Shown: positions 1 to 7,671, counted from the stretch's first letter. The stretch is 40,775 bases of DNA from UBA10133 sp964348455 (GCA_964348455.1 CAYGCQ010000009.1:1-40775); one strand, 5' to 3'. Numbers and translations: made by a program. The notes: generated by a model not told the origin, from the sequence alone.

Positions 1-385
1 CAATGACTGGAGCGACAGGAGCCACATTGACACAACAAGTACCAGAATTACAGACGCCACTGGCACAAGAACCACAACTACCTCCGCATCCGTTGTCTCC
101 ACAGTTGTTAGTACCGCAGGATGGGGAGCAGGCGGCGGGGCAGGAAAGATCCTGGACACAGCTACAACTCCAAGAAAAACAAGTCCCACTACACACTCCA
201 CAAGACAGACAAGTGCAGACTCTCACTTGTCTAGCTCCACAACCACCCCCACCGCAACCAGACGTTGTATCAGGGCAATAAAGGCATACAGGGGGTGCAG
301 CGCTTACAGCTTTTGAAAAAAATATTAAAAAAGCAAAAATAATAACACAAAAACTTGCCAATACTGATATTAATTTTTTAATCAT
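1..385 (-). CDS. Secreted cysteine-rich protein, C-terminus cut by window edge
   Basis: The minus strand is open from an ATG at 385-383 to the window edge (128 codons seen). Residues 1-29 form a signal peptide: MIKK, a long hydrophobic core, then AVSA before APPV, a good signal peptidase I site. The mature part seen (about 96 residues) holds 21 cysteines, many in CxC, CxxC and CxxxC spacing, with Gly and Ser between them. The segment CGDNGCGGSCGSC resembles Cys-rich modules found in secreted proteins of Deltaproteobacteria and CPR; that likeness is from memory. The cysteines probably form disulfides outside the cell or bind metal. The start lies one base after the stop of the upstream gene at 387, so the two are probably co-transcribed. 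Function unknown; the end of the protein is missing. Confidence 0.8.
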   Translation of the reverse strand, partial: MIKKLISVLASFCVIIFAFLIFFSKAVSAAPPVCLYCPDTTSGCGGGGCGARQVRVCTCLSCGVCSGTCFSWSCSCVQDLSCPAACSPSCGTNNCGDNGCGGSCGSCASGVCNSGTCCVNVAPVAPVI

Positions 386-386
386 T

Positions 387-1067
387 TTAAAATAGTGTCT
401 CTATTCTTATTTCATTAATTCCAAATACCCTCCTTACGCTCATTACATTAATTATTGGAACTTCATCTTGATCAACAAAAACAGTACCATTTTCAAAGTA
501 CCTGGGAAACAATACCACTCCATCACCATTCTTTAAAACTCTTACTAATTTTTCTATTCCTAAATCCACAAGCTTGGCTGGATACATCTTTTCAGTTCCA
601 GGAGATATTAAATTTTTATAATAAATAGACTCAACATTAAAAGAAGATTTTGACATATTTAGAATCATTCTGTTATCTTCAATAAATCTATATTTTTCAA
701 GAATTCCAACACCTGTATCTAATAGTAAATATTTGTCATTTGTATTTTGGATATCTTCCCACCCTCGAAAATACCCAACGACATAATCAAGAGAAGTATT
801 AGCCGGAACAAAAGTTATGTCATAAAGGGTTTTGTCATAATTGTGTAGATCTTCCGGTGTTACAATTTTGACATCATTTTGATCATTTTTGTTTACGAGT
901 TCAAATCTATCAGTCTTTTCTGAATACACTTTACCTAACTTTTGAACAGTATGTTTTTCGTCAATATATATTCTGGTTCTAAACCACCTAGAATATATCG
1001 AGATACCGCCGATAAGACCAAAAAAAAGAACAAATAATATTATTGCATGCCTTAGACTCTTATTCAT
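387..1067 (-). CDS. Membrane-anchored hypothetical protein
   Basis: This 226-residue protein starts with MNKSLRHA and one hydrophobic helix (about residues 8-25), followed by Arg-rich YSRWFRTR, which suggests an N-terminal anchor or uncleaved signal. The rest is soluble, mixed in composition, and has no motif I recognise. No clear Shine-Dalgarno site precedes the ATG; the sequence there is AT-rich. It lies directly upstream of the Cys-rich secreted protein with one base between them, so both may act together at the envelope. That link is inferred from spacing only. Confidence 0.7.
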   Translation of the reverse strand: MNKSLRHAIILFVLFFGLIGGISIYSRWFRTRIYIDEKHTVQKLGKVYSEKTDRFELVNKNDQNDVKIVTPEDLHNYDKTLYDITFVPANTSLDYVVGYFRGWEDIQNTNDKYLLLDTGVGILEKYRFIEDNRMILNMSKSSFNVESIYYKNLISPGTEKMYPAKLVDLGIEKLVRVLKNGDGVVLFPRYFENGTVFVDQDEVPIINVMSVRRVFGINEIRIETLF

Positions 1068-1162
1068 CTATTAATTAGTATCTCATACATAAATCAGATA
1101 TTTCCCTCAAGAGATGTCCATCGGGATATTTTATTCAAAACAAAGTAGAGACTTAGAACTCC

Positions 1163-2389
1163 TTAGTTTACAAAATCGAACCAAGAACTTCTATCACCAT
1201 CATTGTGTGTGTTTGGATCATTTCCCTCATAGCGCCAGCCGATGACTCCAATTGGCTTTCCACCTTTATACTCCTGCAAAATAAATATCTCTCCACCATC
1301 AGCGGTCAAAATCGTATCATTAATATTCATCCATTTTGACACCACTTTCCCTCCAGTAACTATTGCAACCCTACCCTCTGAAATAGTTACCGACGAATCT
1401 TTGGTAAAAATTGGAAAATATTTAGTTGCAGCTTCGAAATTGCCACTTCTATCACCATCATTGTGTGTGTTTGGATCATTTCCCTCATAGCGCCAGCCGA
1501 TGACTCCAATTGGCTTTCCACCTTTATACTCCAATAGCATATTTATAGCCCCACCGTCTGATGTTCTTATTAGACTACTATAATCAAACCATTCCGTGAC
1601 AGCTTGCCCATCGGTAACCAAGGCATATTTTCCAGAAGCTGATACAACCACAGTCGAACTATCATTGAATCGTGGAAGCTCCGAACCAATCAAAGGAGAT
1701 GAGAATTCTAGACTTGATTGAGATCGCGAGACCACCTCTTGATTTTCGGAAGCAAGTGATGCTTGCGCTGCGCAAGCAGTCATCAACAAAGTACCTACTA
1801 CAATCATCGCGGGAATACTTCCAATTTTTTTACGCCCTGACATAGTTATTAAACTCATCAGATTACCGCTAGAGACTCTTGTTTCTCCTTCTTGATCAAT
1901 ATTTTTGGTAGTTAGAGCTATTCTTATTTCATCTAATAACTTTAACTCCTCATTAAACTTACATTCAAGCACAGGATATACGTCAGTCGCCATTTCCTTC
2001 ACCATCTCTAGTTTTGCCGTAGCCATGGCAAGAGTTAGTAATTTGCTGGACCTAGAACAATTTGACTGTAGATCTTTTGCTGGCTTGGTAAACCCTGGGA
2101 CAATTTTCAATATTTTTTCTCCAGAATCAACCAATATCTCACCTACCAACCCAGCCATCTTTATATTATCCTGATTTACAATACCAGTCCAAGCAGCCAA
2201 ATTATTAGAAAAATCTGCTTCATCCCCACTAAGACGTTCCAAAAGAGAGTCGGGTAGATTAAAGTCAACTGACATTGTGTTTTTAATCTCATTTACAAAA
2301 CTCCCGAAACCACTCAATCCACTTATCGTTTCAAATTCTCCAAGACCACCGCTGAAGGCTTCTATTTTTGCCCCAAATTCTTTTGTCAT
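1163..2389 (-). CDS. Two-part protein: helical N-domain, internal lipobox-like segment, two copies of a GKPIG-type domain
   Basis: The frame is open up to a TTG at 2464, but a terminator hairpin (2450-2472) covers that start, so I choose ATG 2389 (408 residues, MTKEFGAK). Residues 1-175 look helical and soluble. A Lys/Arg-Gly stretch (SGRKKIG) and a hydrophobic run ending LLMTAC follow, which looks exactly like a lipoprotein signal with a lipobox. Two tandem copies of a domain of about 75 residues come next, each ending in EYKGGKPIGVIGWRYEGNDP and then an Asp/Asn-rich DGD loop that could bind a cation. An alternative start at ATG 1858 or 1843 would give a separate 231- or 226-residue lipoprotein. 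The same domain occurs once in the gene at 2695-3042. I do not recognise the family. Confidence 0.65.
   Translation of the reverse strand: MTKEFGAKIEAFSGGLGEFETISGLSGFGSFVNEIKNTMSVDFNLPDSLLERLSGDEADFSNNLAAWTGIVNQDNIKMAGLVGEILVDSGEKILKIVPGFTKPAKDLQSNCSRSSKLLTLAMATAKLEMVKEMATDVYPVLECKFNEELKLLDEIRIALTTKNIDQEGETRVSSGNLMSLITMSGRKKIGSIPAMIVVGTLLMTACAAQASLASENQEVVSRSQSSLEFSSPLIGSELPRFNDSSTVVVSASGKYALVTDGQAVTEWFDYSSLIRTSDGGAINMLLEYKGGKPIGVIGWRYEGNDPNTHNDGDRSGNFEAATKYFPIFTKDSSVTISEGRVAIVTGGKVVSKWMNINDTILTADGGEIFILQEYKGGKPIGVIGWRYEGNDPNTHNDGDRSSWFDFVN
1187..1532. repeat. Two perfect 88-bp direct repeats inside one gene
   Basis: Positions 1187-1274 and 1445-1532 are identical over 88 bp, 258 bp apart. 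They encode the C-terminal half of the two tandem domains. The other halves of the domains have diverged strongly in protein sequence, so the identity is local. Recent gene conversion or a fresh partial duplication would explain this; strong nucleotide-level constraint is less likely. Confidence 0.9.
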
Positions 2390-2449
2390 TGTTGGTATTT
2401 TTGAATAATTAATTAAGTGAAAGCTATAAGTTGCTAATATTTTAGATGC

Positions 2450-2472
2450 AAAAAAACGGCCCAATTTGAGCC
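2450..2472 (-). terminator. Rho-independent terminator of RNA copy A
   Basis: On the minus strand GGCTC, loop AAATT and GGGCC (one G-T pair) form a hairpin followed by a run of seven T after a CG step. It lies just before the gene starting at 2389 and overlaps the TTG-initiated extension of that frame, which argues against the longer protein. Confidence 0.7.
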
Positions 2473-2570
2473 TAAAAACTTCACACCCATCTTAAATTTC
2501 TTGAAAATTTTGCCGTTAAAGCTACTCTCGCCTTCTACCTGGCGACTAAAACTACCCCTTGTCCTCAAGG
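2450..2570 (-). ncRNA. Candidate small structured RNA, copy A
   Basis: A promoter-like TTGATA/TATACA pair places a start near 2570, and a terminator ends at 2450, giving a transcript of about 120 nt. Positions 2577-2509 match positions 3302-3234 at 61 of 69 bases. The conserved part can form CCTTG-AGGA-CAAGG (2570-2557) and TCGCC with GGCGA (2545-2528, loop AGGTAGAA). The segment between this block and the terminator is not shared with the other copy. It precedes the gene starting at 2389 by about 60 nt, so it may be a free small RNA or a leader with an attenuator-type end. No known RNA family was recognised. Confidence 0.55.
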
Positions 2571-2576
2571 CAATTT

Positions 2577-2605
2577 TGTATACCAATCTGTGGATATAAT
2601 ATCAA
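2577..2605 (-). promoter_or_regulatory. Sigma70-type promoter of RNA copy A
   Basis: TTGATA at 2605-2600 and TATACA at 2582-2577 are separated by 17 bases. The predicted start falls at the CCTTGAGG that opens the conserved RNA block. Confidence 0.6.
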
Positions 2606-2659
2606 CCTCTACGTTCATAGTCAATTACTTCATAGTCCCGTAACACACTCTATAGCCAC

Positions 2660-2688
2660 AAAAAAGAGCCACCAGATTAGGAGGCTCT
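2660..2688 (-). terminator. Rho-independent terminator after the single-domain secreted protein gene
   Basis: On the minus strand AGAGCC and GGCTCT pair around a 12-base loop that itself holds CC/GG, followed by a T run. It begins 7 bases after the stop codon at 2695. Confidence 0.85.
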
Positions 2689-2694
2689 CAAGTC

Positions 2695-3042
2695 TTAATA
2701 AAGTGAGTCTGGAATATATTGCCCAAAATAATCACTTTTGTCCCCATCATCACGAGAATTTGGGTCACCCCCCTCGTATTTCCACCCGATCGCTCCGATC
2801 GGTTTTCCGCTTTTATACTCCAAAAGAATCACTATTTTCCCACCATCGGCAGTCTGGATTGAACCATCATAGTTTATCCAGTTAGAAACAATTTTGTCAT
2901 TTGTAACCAAAGCATATTGGCCGGAATCCGAAACCACAACCGTTGAGGTTTCATTAAATTCAGGCTTAGCGTTCGAGTTCAGTGCCGCTACAAAAGACAC
3001 AACAATAATCACAGCCAACAGAACAACAAACAGATTTCGCAT
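2695..3042 (-). CDS. Small secreted protein with one GKPIG-type domain
   Basis: The frame opens at 3144, but the start at ATG 3042 is preferred: it follows AGGAAGGAG with a good spacing of about 7 bases and begins a clean signal peptide (MRNLF, hydrophobic core, then SNAKP). The product is 115 residues. After the signal, residues of about 30-110 form one copy of the domain found twice in the gene at 1163-2389, with STVVVSDSGQYALVT, TADGG, GKPIGAIGWKYEGGDPN and DDGDKS. A promoter at 3117-3144 and a terminator at 2660-2688 make it a single-gene unit. It has no lipobox, unlike its paralogue. Function unknown; an extracellular, possibly cation-binding role is inferred from the Asp-rich loop. Confidence 0.75.
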   Translation of the reverse strand: MRNLFVVLLAVIIVVSFVAALNSNAKPEFNETSTVVVSDSGQYALVTNDKIVSNWINYDGSIQTADGGKIVILLEYKSGKPIGAIGWKYEGGDPNSRDDGDKSDYFGQYIPDSLY

Positions 3043-3116
3043 TTCAGACTCCTTCCTGCTGATCCTGTTCATCACAGGCTCAGAGATAAAAAAACAATTA
3101 ATGTGCTCAGACCTAT

Positions 3117-3144
3117 ATTTTATACTATTATAACCAATTGTCAA
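3117..3144 (-). promoter_or_regulatory. Promoter of the 2695-3042 gene
   Basis: A perfect TTGACA at 3144-3139 and TAAAAT at 3122-3117 are separated by 16 bases. This gives a leader of about 70 nt before the ATG at 3042. It lies downstream of the RNA copy B terminator, so the gene need not depend on that RNA for transcription. Confidence 0.6.
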
Positions 3145-3173
3145 GCTATAGGACTAGCTCATAACTAAAGCTA

Positions 3174-3295
3174 CAAAAAAAGACTCCGCTTAGAGTCTAA
3201 AATTACGGCAAATAATGGGATAGATTGGCAAAATTTACCGACAAAATCACTCTCGCCTTCTACCTGGCGACTAAAACCACCCTTTGTCCTCAAGG
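3174..3295 (-). ncRNA. Candidate small structured RNA, copy B
   Basis: This is the second copy of the RNA at 2450-2570. The conserved block (3302-3234) keeps the GAGGACAA segment and the TCGCC/GGCGA hairpin with loop AGGTAGAA unchanged, and the distance to the terminator is the same (about 120 nt in total). The middle differs completely from copy A. It lies between the ftsZ stop (3349) and the single-domain secreted protein gene. The -35 element is weak, so transcription from the ftsZ operon may also reach it. The changes between the copies do not give firm covariation support, so the structure remains a proposal. Confidence 0.5.
3175..3198 (-). terminator. Rho-independent terminator of RNA copy B
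   Basis: AGACTC and GAGTCT pair around loop TAAGCG and run into seven T. It is the first good terminator downstream of ftsZ, so it may also end the division operon. Confidence 0.85.
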
Positions 3296-3300
3296 CAATT

Positions 3301-3329
3301 TTTATAACCACTATAGATTTATCTTACCA
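3301..3329 (-). promoter_or_regulatory. Possible promoter of RNA copy B
   Basis: TATAAA at 3306-3301 aligns with the -10 of copy A. The -35 position 17 bases upstream reads TGGTAA, a poor match to TTGACA. Confidence 0.4.
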
Positions 3330-3348
3330 TTTACGAAAATGTGTAAAT

Positions 3349-4509
3349 TTAGAACTTGTTGCGAAGGAAAGTGGGAATATCAAGGTCGTCTTCTATGTCG
3401 ACCTCGTCGTGCTGAAGCTTGTATTTACCGGCCGGGGCTGTCTTTGGAGGGGTATCCAAGACAGAGGTTGGTTCGGGGAGTGGAGTTTTGGGCTCTTCAG
3501 AGGTAGCGGGTATGTAGGGATTGATGACGGGAGCTGAGGTAAAGTGCCGAATATTATCAAATCCGGCCGCGATGACCGAAATCTGAATATCTGAACCCAG
3601 GTCTTTTCTAATGGTGGTACCAAAGATAATGTTGGCATCCGGGTCGGCAGACTGGGTGATAATGGAAGAGGCATCGTTTATTTCTGTAAGGGTAAGGTCT
3701 TCTCCGCCTGCAATATTAAAGAGTATACCCTTGGCCCCGTCGATACTGATCTCCAGAAGCGGTGAGCTAATAGCAGCGTTGGCAGCCAAAATAGCTCGTT
3801 TATCTCCAGAAGCTTTACCAACTCCCATTAAAGCTGACCCAGCGTCGGTCATAACAGACTTTACATCAGCAAAATCTACATTGACCAAGCCGGGAATAGT
3901 GATTAAATCGGAGATACTTTGGACCCCCTGTCCGAGAACAGAGTCAGCAGTTTTAAAGGCATCCAAAAGTGTTTGCTCTTTCTTAACTACATCCATTAAA
4001 CGCTGATTCGGAATAATGATAAGAGTGTCAACATTTTCTTTGAGTTTTTCGATACCCTCTTCGGCCTGGACTCGACGTCTTGCTCCTTCGAATAAAAATG
4101 GTTTGGTAACTACAGCGACAGTAAGTGCGCCAATATCTTTTTTGGAAATTTCGGCGATGACTGGAGCAGCACCGGTTCCTGTTCCACCACCTTCACCAGC
4201 AGTAATAAAAATCATGTCGGCGCCGGCAAGAACTTCTTTTATTTTTTCTCGCGATTCTTCGGCGGCCAAGGCACCAACCTCCGGATTTGAACCGGACCCT
4301 AAACCCTTAGTGCTTTTTTCGCCTATTTGTAATTTTATATCTGCGTTACTGGCGAGAAGTGCCTGCATATCCGTATTGACGGCAATAAACTCAACCCCTT
4401 TTATTTTTCCCGAAGAAATCATGGAATTTATGGCGTTGTTTCCACCGCCCCCGACTCCAAGAACTTTAATCTTGGCAAATGTATTTGTATCCGGTTTGAC
4501 TAAGCCCAC
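3349..4509 (-). CDS. ftsZ: Cell division protein FtsZ
   Basis: Tubulin-like GTPase that polymerises into the division ring. Of 386 residues, the N-terminal GTP-binding domain has GVGGGGNNA (18-26) and the tubulin signature GGGTGTG (107-113); the T7 loop is NVDFADV (210-216). A Pro-rich linker of about 50 residues leads to the conserved tail DIPTFLRNK near residue 385, which in other bacteria binds FtsA, so an FtsA-FtsZ contact is likely here. The start is GTG at 4509, one base after the ftsA stop. It is the last gene of the division operon; no terminator follows before RNA copy B. Confidence 0.98.
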   Translation of the reverse strand: MGLVKPDTNTFAKIKVLGVGGGGNNAINSMISSGKIKGVEFIAVNTDMQALLASNADIKLQIGEKSTKGLGSGSNPEVGALAAEESREKIKEVLAGADMIFITAGEGGGTGTGAAPVIAEISKKDIGALTVAVVTKPFLFEGARRRVQAEEGIEKLKENVDTLIIIPNQRLMDVVKKEQTLLDAFKTADSVLGQGVQSISDLITIPGLVNVDFADVKSVMTDAGSALMGVGKASGDKRAILAANAAISSPLLEISIDGAKGILFNIAGGEDLTLTEINDASSIITQSADPDANIIFGTTIRKDLGSDIQISVIAAGFDNIRHFTSAPVINPYIPATSEEPKTPLPEPTSVLDTPPKTAPAGKYKLQHDEVDIEDDLDIPTFLRNKF

Positions 4510-4510
4510 T

Positions 4511-5785
4511 TTAAGGTAAGAAAGATTTTATAAATTCTATTGCCTTCCCGACAACTTGTTTCCCGGGAATTCCCTTTATCATACCAGATAGATTTATTCT
4601 TCCAGTTGGCGATTCGTCCTTTCTTTTGTAACCGTAAAGTATCAATCCGACAACAGCTGAAGATATTGGAGTAGATATTTCTTCGATCATTCCGGAAAGA
4701 CCTGTAGGGACACCTAACTTTGCCGGAAGCTGCATTACTCGTCGACAACTTTCGGTAGTATTTATAGTTAGAGATCCTCCTCCGGTAATCACTACGCCGG
4801 CAGGTGTCTGCCCCTCGTAACCTGATTTTTTCAGAATACGCTGGACCATAGAAAATATTTCATTTGTTCTAGGTCTGATTATGCCTTCGATGATGTGCTT
4901 GCGAGAAACTTTTTTGACATCTTCGCTAATACCAAGCTTTAACAGATCTATTTCATCTCCAATCTGCTGATCCTCTTCGTCTCTTTCATGCTTGGGTCTA
5001 CTGACGAAGTGCTTTATTTTCTCGGCACTGTCGACACTAATCTGGAGACCGATAGCAACATCATCCGTAATCTTTTTCGCACCAACGGGAAGGACGGCTG
5101 AATAAACACATGAGCCTTCCAGATAAATACAAACACTGGTAGTACCTCCACCGATATCTACAAGGATAACCCCGAGTTCTTTATCTGTTTCCGTAAGAAC
5201 TGATTCTGAGGACGCGATTCCGGTAAAGACAAGTCCGGAAACACTTACCCCAAGCTCGCTGACACATCGGGTGACGTTTTTAATTGCCGGAGATAGTCCT
5301 GTGATTAGATGAGCTTCTGTCTCCAAGCGAACTCCAGACATGCCCGTAGGGTCTTTAATACCCCGCTGACTGTCAACCACGAACTCTATTGGTAAAACAT
5401 GAATTATCTCGCGAGAAGTAGGAAGAGACACCGCTCTAGCAGCTTCGATAACTCTAAAAACATCCTCGGGGGAAATCTCCTCCTCTGATTCACGGATGGC
5501 TACCAGTCCATGGGAATTTTGCGACTCGATATGTTCACCGGAAATAGAGACATAAGCAGAGTCGACACCTATGCCGGCCATGCGCTCTGCCGATTCGACA
5601 CAGTCAGTGATGGAGGCAACGCATTCTTCAATGTTTACTATCTGCCCCTTTCTTACTCCTTTACTTGGAACTGTTGCGACACCAATAACGTTTATTTTGG
5701 AACTGTCTTGCGATGGAACAGTGATCAAACAAGTTATTTTGCTCGACCCTATATCTATCGCATTGAGACCCTGCATTTTTGCCAT
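4511..5785 (-). CDS. ftsA: Cell division protein FtsA
   Basis: Actin-like ATPase that ties FtsZ filaments to the membrane. The 424 residues include the phosphate-1 loop AIDIGSSKI near the N-terminus, the SHS2 insert (1C domain, about residues 85-165), the second phosphate loop VDIGGGTT and the adenosine loop ITGGGS. The last 20 or so residues (GKQVVGKAIEFIKSFLP) form an amphipathic helix like the FtsA membrane-targeting tail. The length matches the family. It abuts ftsZ (one base) and ftsQ (one base). Confidence 0.97.
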   Translation of the reverse strand: MAKMQGLNAIDIGSSKITCLITVPSQDSSKINVIGVATVPSKGVRKGQIVNIEECVASITDCVESAERMAGIGVDSAYVSISGEHIESQNSHGLVAIRESEEEISPEDVFRVIEAARAVSLPTSREIIHVLPIEFVVDSQRGIKDPTGMSGVRLETEAHLITGLSPAIKNVTRCVSELGVSVSGLVFTGIASSESVLTETDKELGVILVDIGGGTTSVCIYLEGSCVYSAVLPVGAKKITDDVAIGLQISVDSAEKIKHFVSRPKHERDEEDQQIGDEIDLLKLGISEDVKKVSRKHIIEGIIRPRTNEIFSMVQRILKKSGYEGQTPAGVVITGGGSLTINTTESCRRVMQLPAKLGVPTGLSGMIEEISTPISSAVVGLILYGYKRKDESPTGRINLSGMIKGIPGKQVVGKAIEFIKSFLP

Positions 5786-5786
5786 A

Positions 5787-6653
5787 TTATCTTATGATAG
5801 GGTTTTTAAATCGTAAATCAATTACTTTTGCATCTTTCTTAATTGAGGAGAGGTAGGTAAAAGACTTGATAGCCTCACCAACCAGACCTTCATCGAAGGG
5901 TACAGTTACAATAATATCAGGTTGACTCGCTTGGCTCAAGAAAACCCGATGACCAACTATGTAAACAGCCTGAATATCTAGATACTTGTTTACCAATCTT
6001 ACAAGGTTATAGATAGATTTGACCGTTTCTTCTTCCGGTTTTTCTGAAATGATGTACTTGATGGTTGATTCTACAGTAGATGTGGGAGTCATTAATCCGG
6101 TTCCCCAGAGACTAAAACCACTTGCACTGGCCGCTTTACTAAACAAAGCTATTTCAGCTGACGGTCTTGGCCAGTTTGCCGATTCGGACGATCCGGGATC
6201 TATATCCATCGATAGAATCGGTATATCTTTAACGAGATATACCATGGCTTCAATAGGTGTGTTGCCACCTTCTAGCACTACGTTTAACTTGTTAAAAATT
6301 TTGAATCCAATTGTGACGCTTTGAACAGGAAAAGTGTTTTTGAGAGACTCGGCAATCTGTTTTTGGTTCAGAAGTAAAACATTTGATCCGATATATATAT
6401 TGAATCTTTCCACCATTTCCTGGGGACAAGGTTTATTGTCTAACTTGCAGTCAATAAAACGAATTGAAAAAAGGGTGTTAATTAAGAAGATAAATAAGAT
6501 AAGTAAGAAAATGGGAAAGATAAAAGAACTGTAACCACCATTAAAAGATGGAAGTGTTTTTATTTTGTCAAAAGCAGTTCTAAGTCGCCTATGTAAACGC
6601 TTAGACCGACTGACGGATGATATTGGCGATCTTTTCGGCAGCATTAGTTTCAA
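5787..6653 (-). CDS. ftsQ: FtsQ/DivIB-like division protein
   Basis: Bitopic protein expected to link the early ring to septal wall synthesis. Of 288 residues, the first 41 are basic and cytoplasmic, residues 42-63 are one membrane helix, and the next 70 or so fit a POTRA domain (NVLLLNQKQIAESLKNTFP, then strands). The rest is a divergent beta-rich domain. Its place between murG and ftsA is the usual FtsQ position and is the main support, because sequence conservation is weak in this family. The ATG at 6653 lies 53 bases inside murG; no later ATG precedes the membrane helix. Confidence 0.8.
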   Translation of the reverse strand: MKLMLPKRSPISSVSRSKRLHRRLRTAFDKIKTLPSFNGGYSSFIFPIFLLILFIFLINTLFSIRFIDCKLDNKPCPQEMVERFNIYIGSNVLLLNQKQIAESLKNTFPVQSVTIGFKIFNKLNVVLEGGNTPIEAMVYLVKDIPILSMDIDPGSSESANWPRPSAEIALFSKAASASGFSLWGTGLMTPTSTVESTIKYIISEKPEEETVKSIYNLVRLVNKYLDIQAVYIVGHRVFLSQASQPDIIVTVPFDEGLVGEAIKSFTYLSSIKKDAKVIDLRFKNPIIR

Positions 6654-7671
6654 GTTTGATGGTGGGCTTTAAAACAGGGTTTTTTACTAAGTTCATGATA
6701 GCTTGATATAGATTGTCCGGTGACAGATCCTTCTCCTCCAGTATGACACTGCCGATTTGTTCTTCTGCCAGCTTGGCATTTAAGTATTGCTCATTGTGTG
6801 AAACCCAGGAAATGGGAATTAAGACTGCTTTCTTTTTTAGAAGCATGAGTTCGTAAACCGTATGAGCTCCGGATCGACTGACGATAATGGAGGCTGAGCG
6901 GATATAAGTTGAAGCCTCATCAGTAAAAAAGTATGGGGCGAAGATGTATCTACCCTTGTCAGTCCCCAGCTTCTCTTTGGTTCTTCTGGCCCTTTCCAGA
7001 TCTTTAGTAAGAGTACTGGAACCGGTTTGATGGACTACGGTAAAGCGCTTAACTAATTTAGGGATAATTGGGAAAAAAGCTTTATTGATGATGTGAGACC
7101 CCTGCTTGCCACATGTGATGTATATCAATTTTGGATCAAATTTCTTGGAGTATTTGGAATCCAGTAGCTGTTTTCTAATTGGCAGTCCAACAACTTCAGA
7201 TTTTTCTGCTGGAAAGTTTGGGAGAGATGTATCGTGTGTTAATAATATCTTCTTAACAAATGGGGCGATTGCCTTGTTGGCCCAACCAGAGATTACTGTC
7301 TGCTCGTGAGTAATTGAGGGTATTCTCAAAAACCAGCCCACGATGACCACCGGGACAGACAAGTAGCCTCCTGATGAGAAAATTAATGCAGGTCTGTATT
7401 TTATTAAATACAAAATGGATTGGAAAAAACCTAAAACGATCTTTATCCACTCCAGAATGTCGATTTTTCGGAAAAACTTTCCTGTCTTGAGTTCCAAAAA
7501 TTTTATACCGGCTTTGTTTATTTCCAGATATTCTGCAGACAAGCTCTTATCTCCTCTAGATGTAAATTTATGCCCGATCCAAATTATTTGATACCCATCC
7601 TTTCTGAGAATTTTAGCTACTTCCAGTGCACTATTATGATGTCCTCCCGTGAATATAATTAATGGCTTCAT
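6601..7671 (-). CDS. murG: UDP-GlcNAc--lipid I GlcNAc transferase MurG
   Basis: Adds GlcNAc to lipid I to make lipid II at the inner face of the membrane. GT28 fold, 356 residues: glycine loop TGGHHNS (8-14), acceptor-side HEQ (122-124), and donor-site SRSGAHTVYEL (265-275). The usual GGTGGHIxP loop is changed (TGGHHNSALEVA, no Pro), a variant I believe occurs in CPR. The start overlaps the ftsW stop as ATGA, and its end overlaps ftsQ. Confidence 0.93.
   Translation of the reverse strand: MKPLIIFTGGHHNSALEVAKILRKDGYQIIWIGHKFTSRGDKSLSAEYLEINKAGIKFLELKTGKFFRKIDILEWIKIVLGFFQSILYLIKYRPALIFSSGGYLSVPVVIVGWFLRIPSITHEQTVISGWANKAIAPFVKKILLTHDTSLPNFPAEKSEVVGLPIRKQLLDSKYSKKFDPKLIYITCGKQGSHIINKAFFPIIPKLVKRFTVVHQTGSSTLTKDLERARRTKEKLGTDKGRYIFAPYFFTDEASTYIRSASIIVSRSGAHTVYELMLLKKKAVLIPISWVSHNEQYLNAKLAEEQIGSVILEEKDLSPDNLYQAIMNLVKNPVLKPTIKLETNAAEKIANIIRQSV

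Noticed and set aside
3..281. Plus-strand frame of 92 codons at the left edge
   Set aside because: It is the antisense of the Cys-rich secreted protein; its Pro/Gln bias mirrors the Cys/Gly codons of the real frame, and it has no start signals.
2390..2464. N-terminal extension of the 1163-2389 gene from a TTG at 2464
   Set aside because: The first codons lie in a terminator hairpin with a T run, the start is TTG without a ribosome site, and a better ATG follows at 2389.
2434..2490. 18-codon leader peptide frame inside RNA copy A, overlapping the terminator
   Set aside because: It would fit an attenuation leader, but there is no ribosome site, no run of one amino acid, and copy B has no matching frame.
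3611..4519. Long plus-strand frames opposite ftsZ (131 and 167 codons)
   Set aside because: They are antisense shadows of a strongly conserved gene and carry no recognisable protein.
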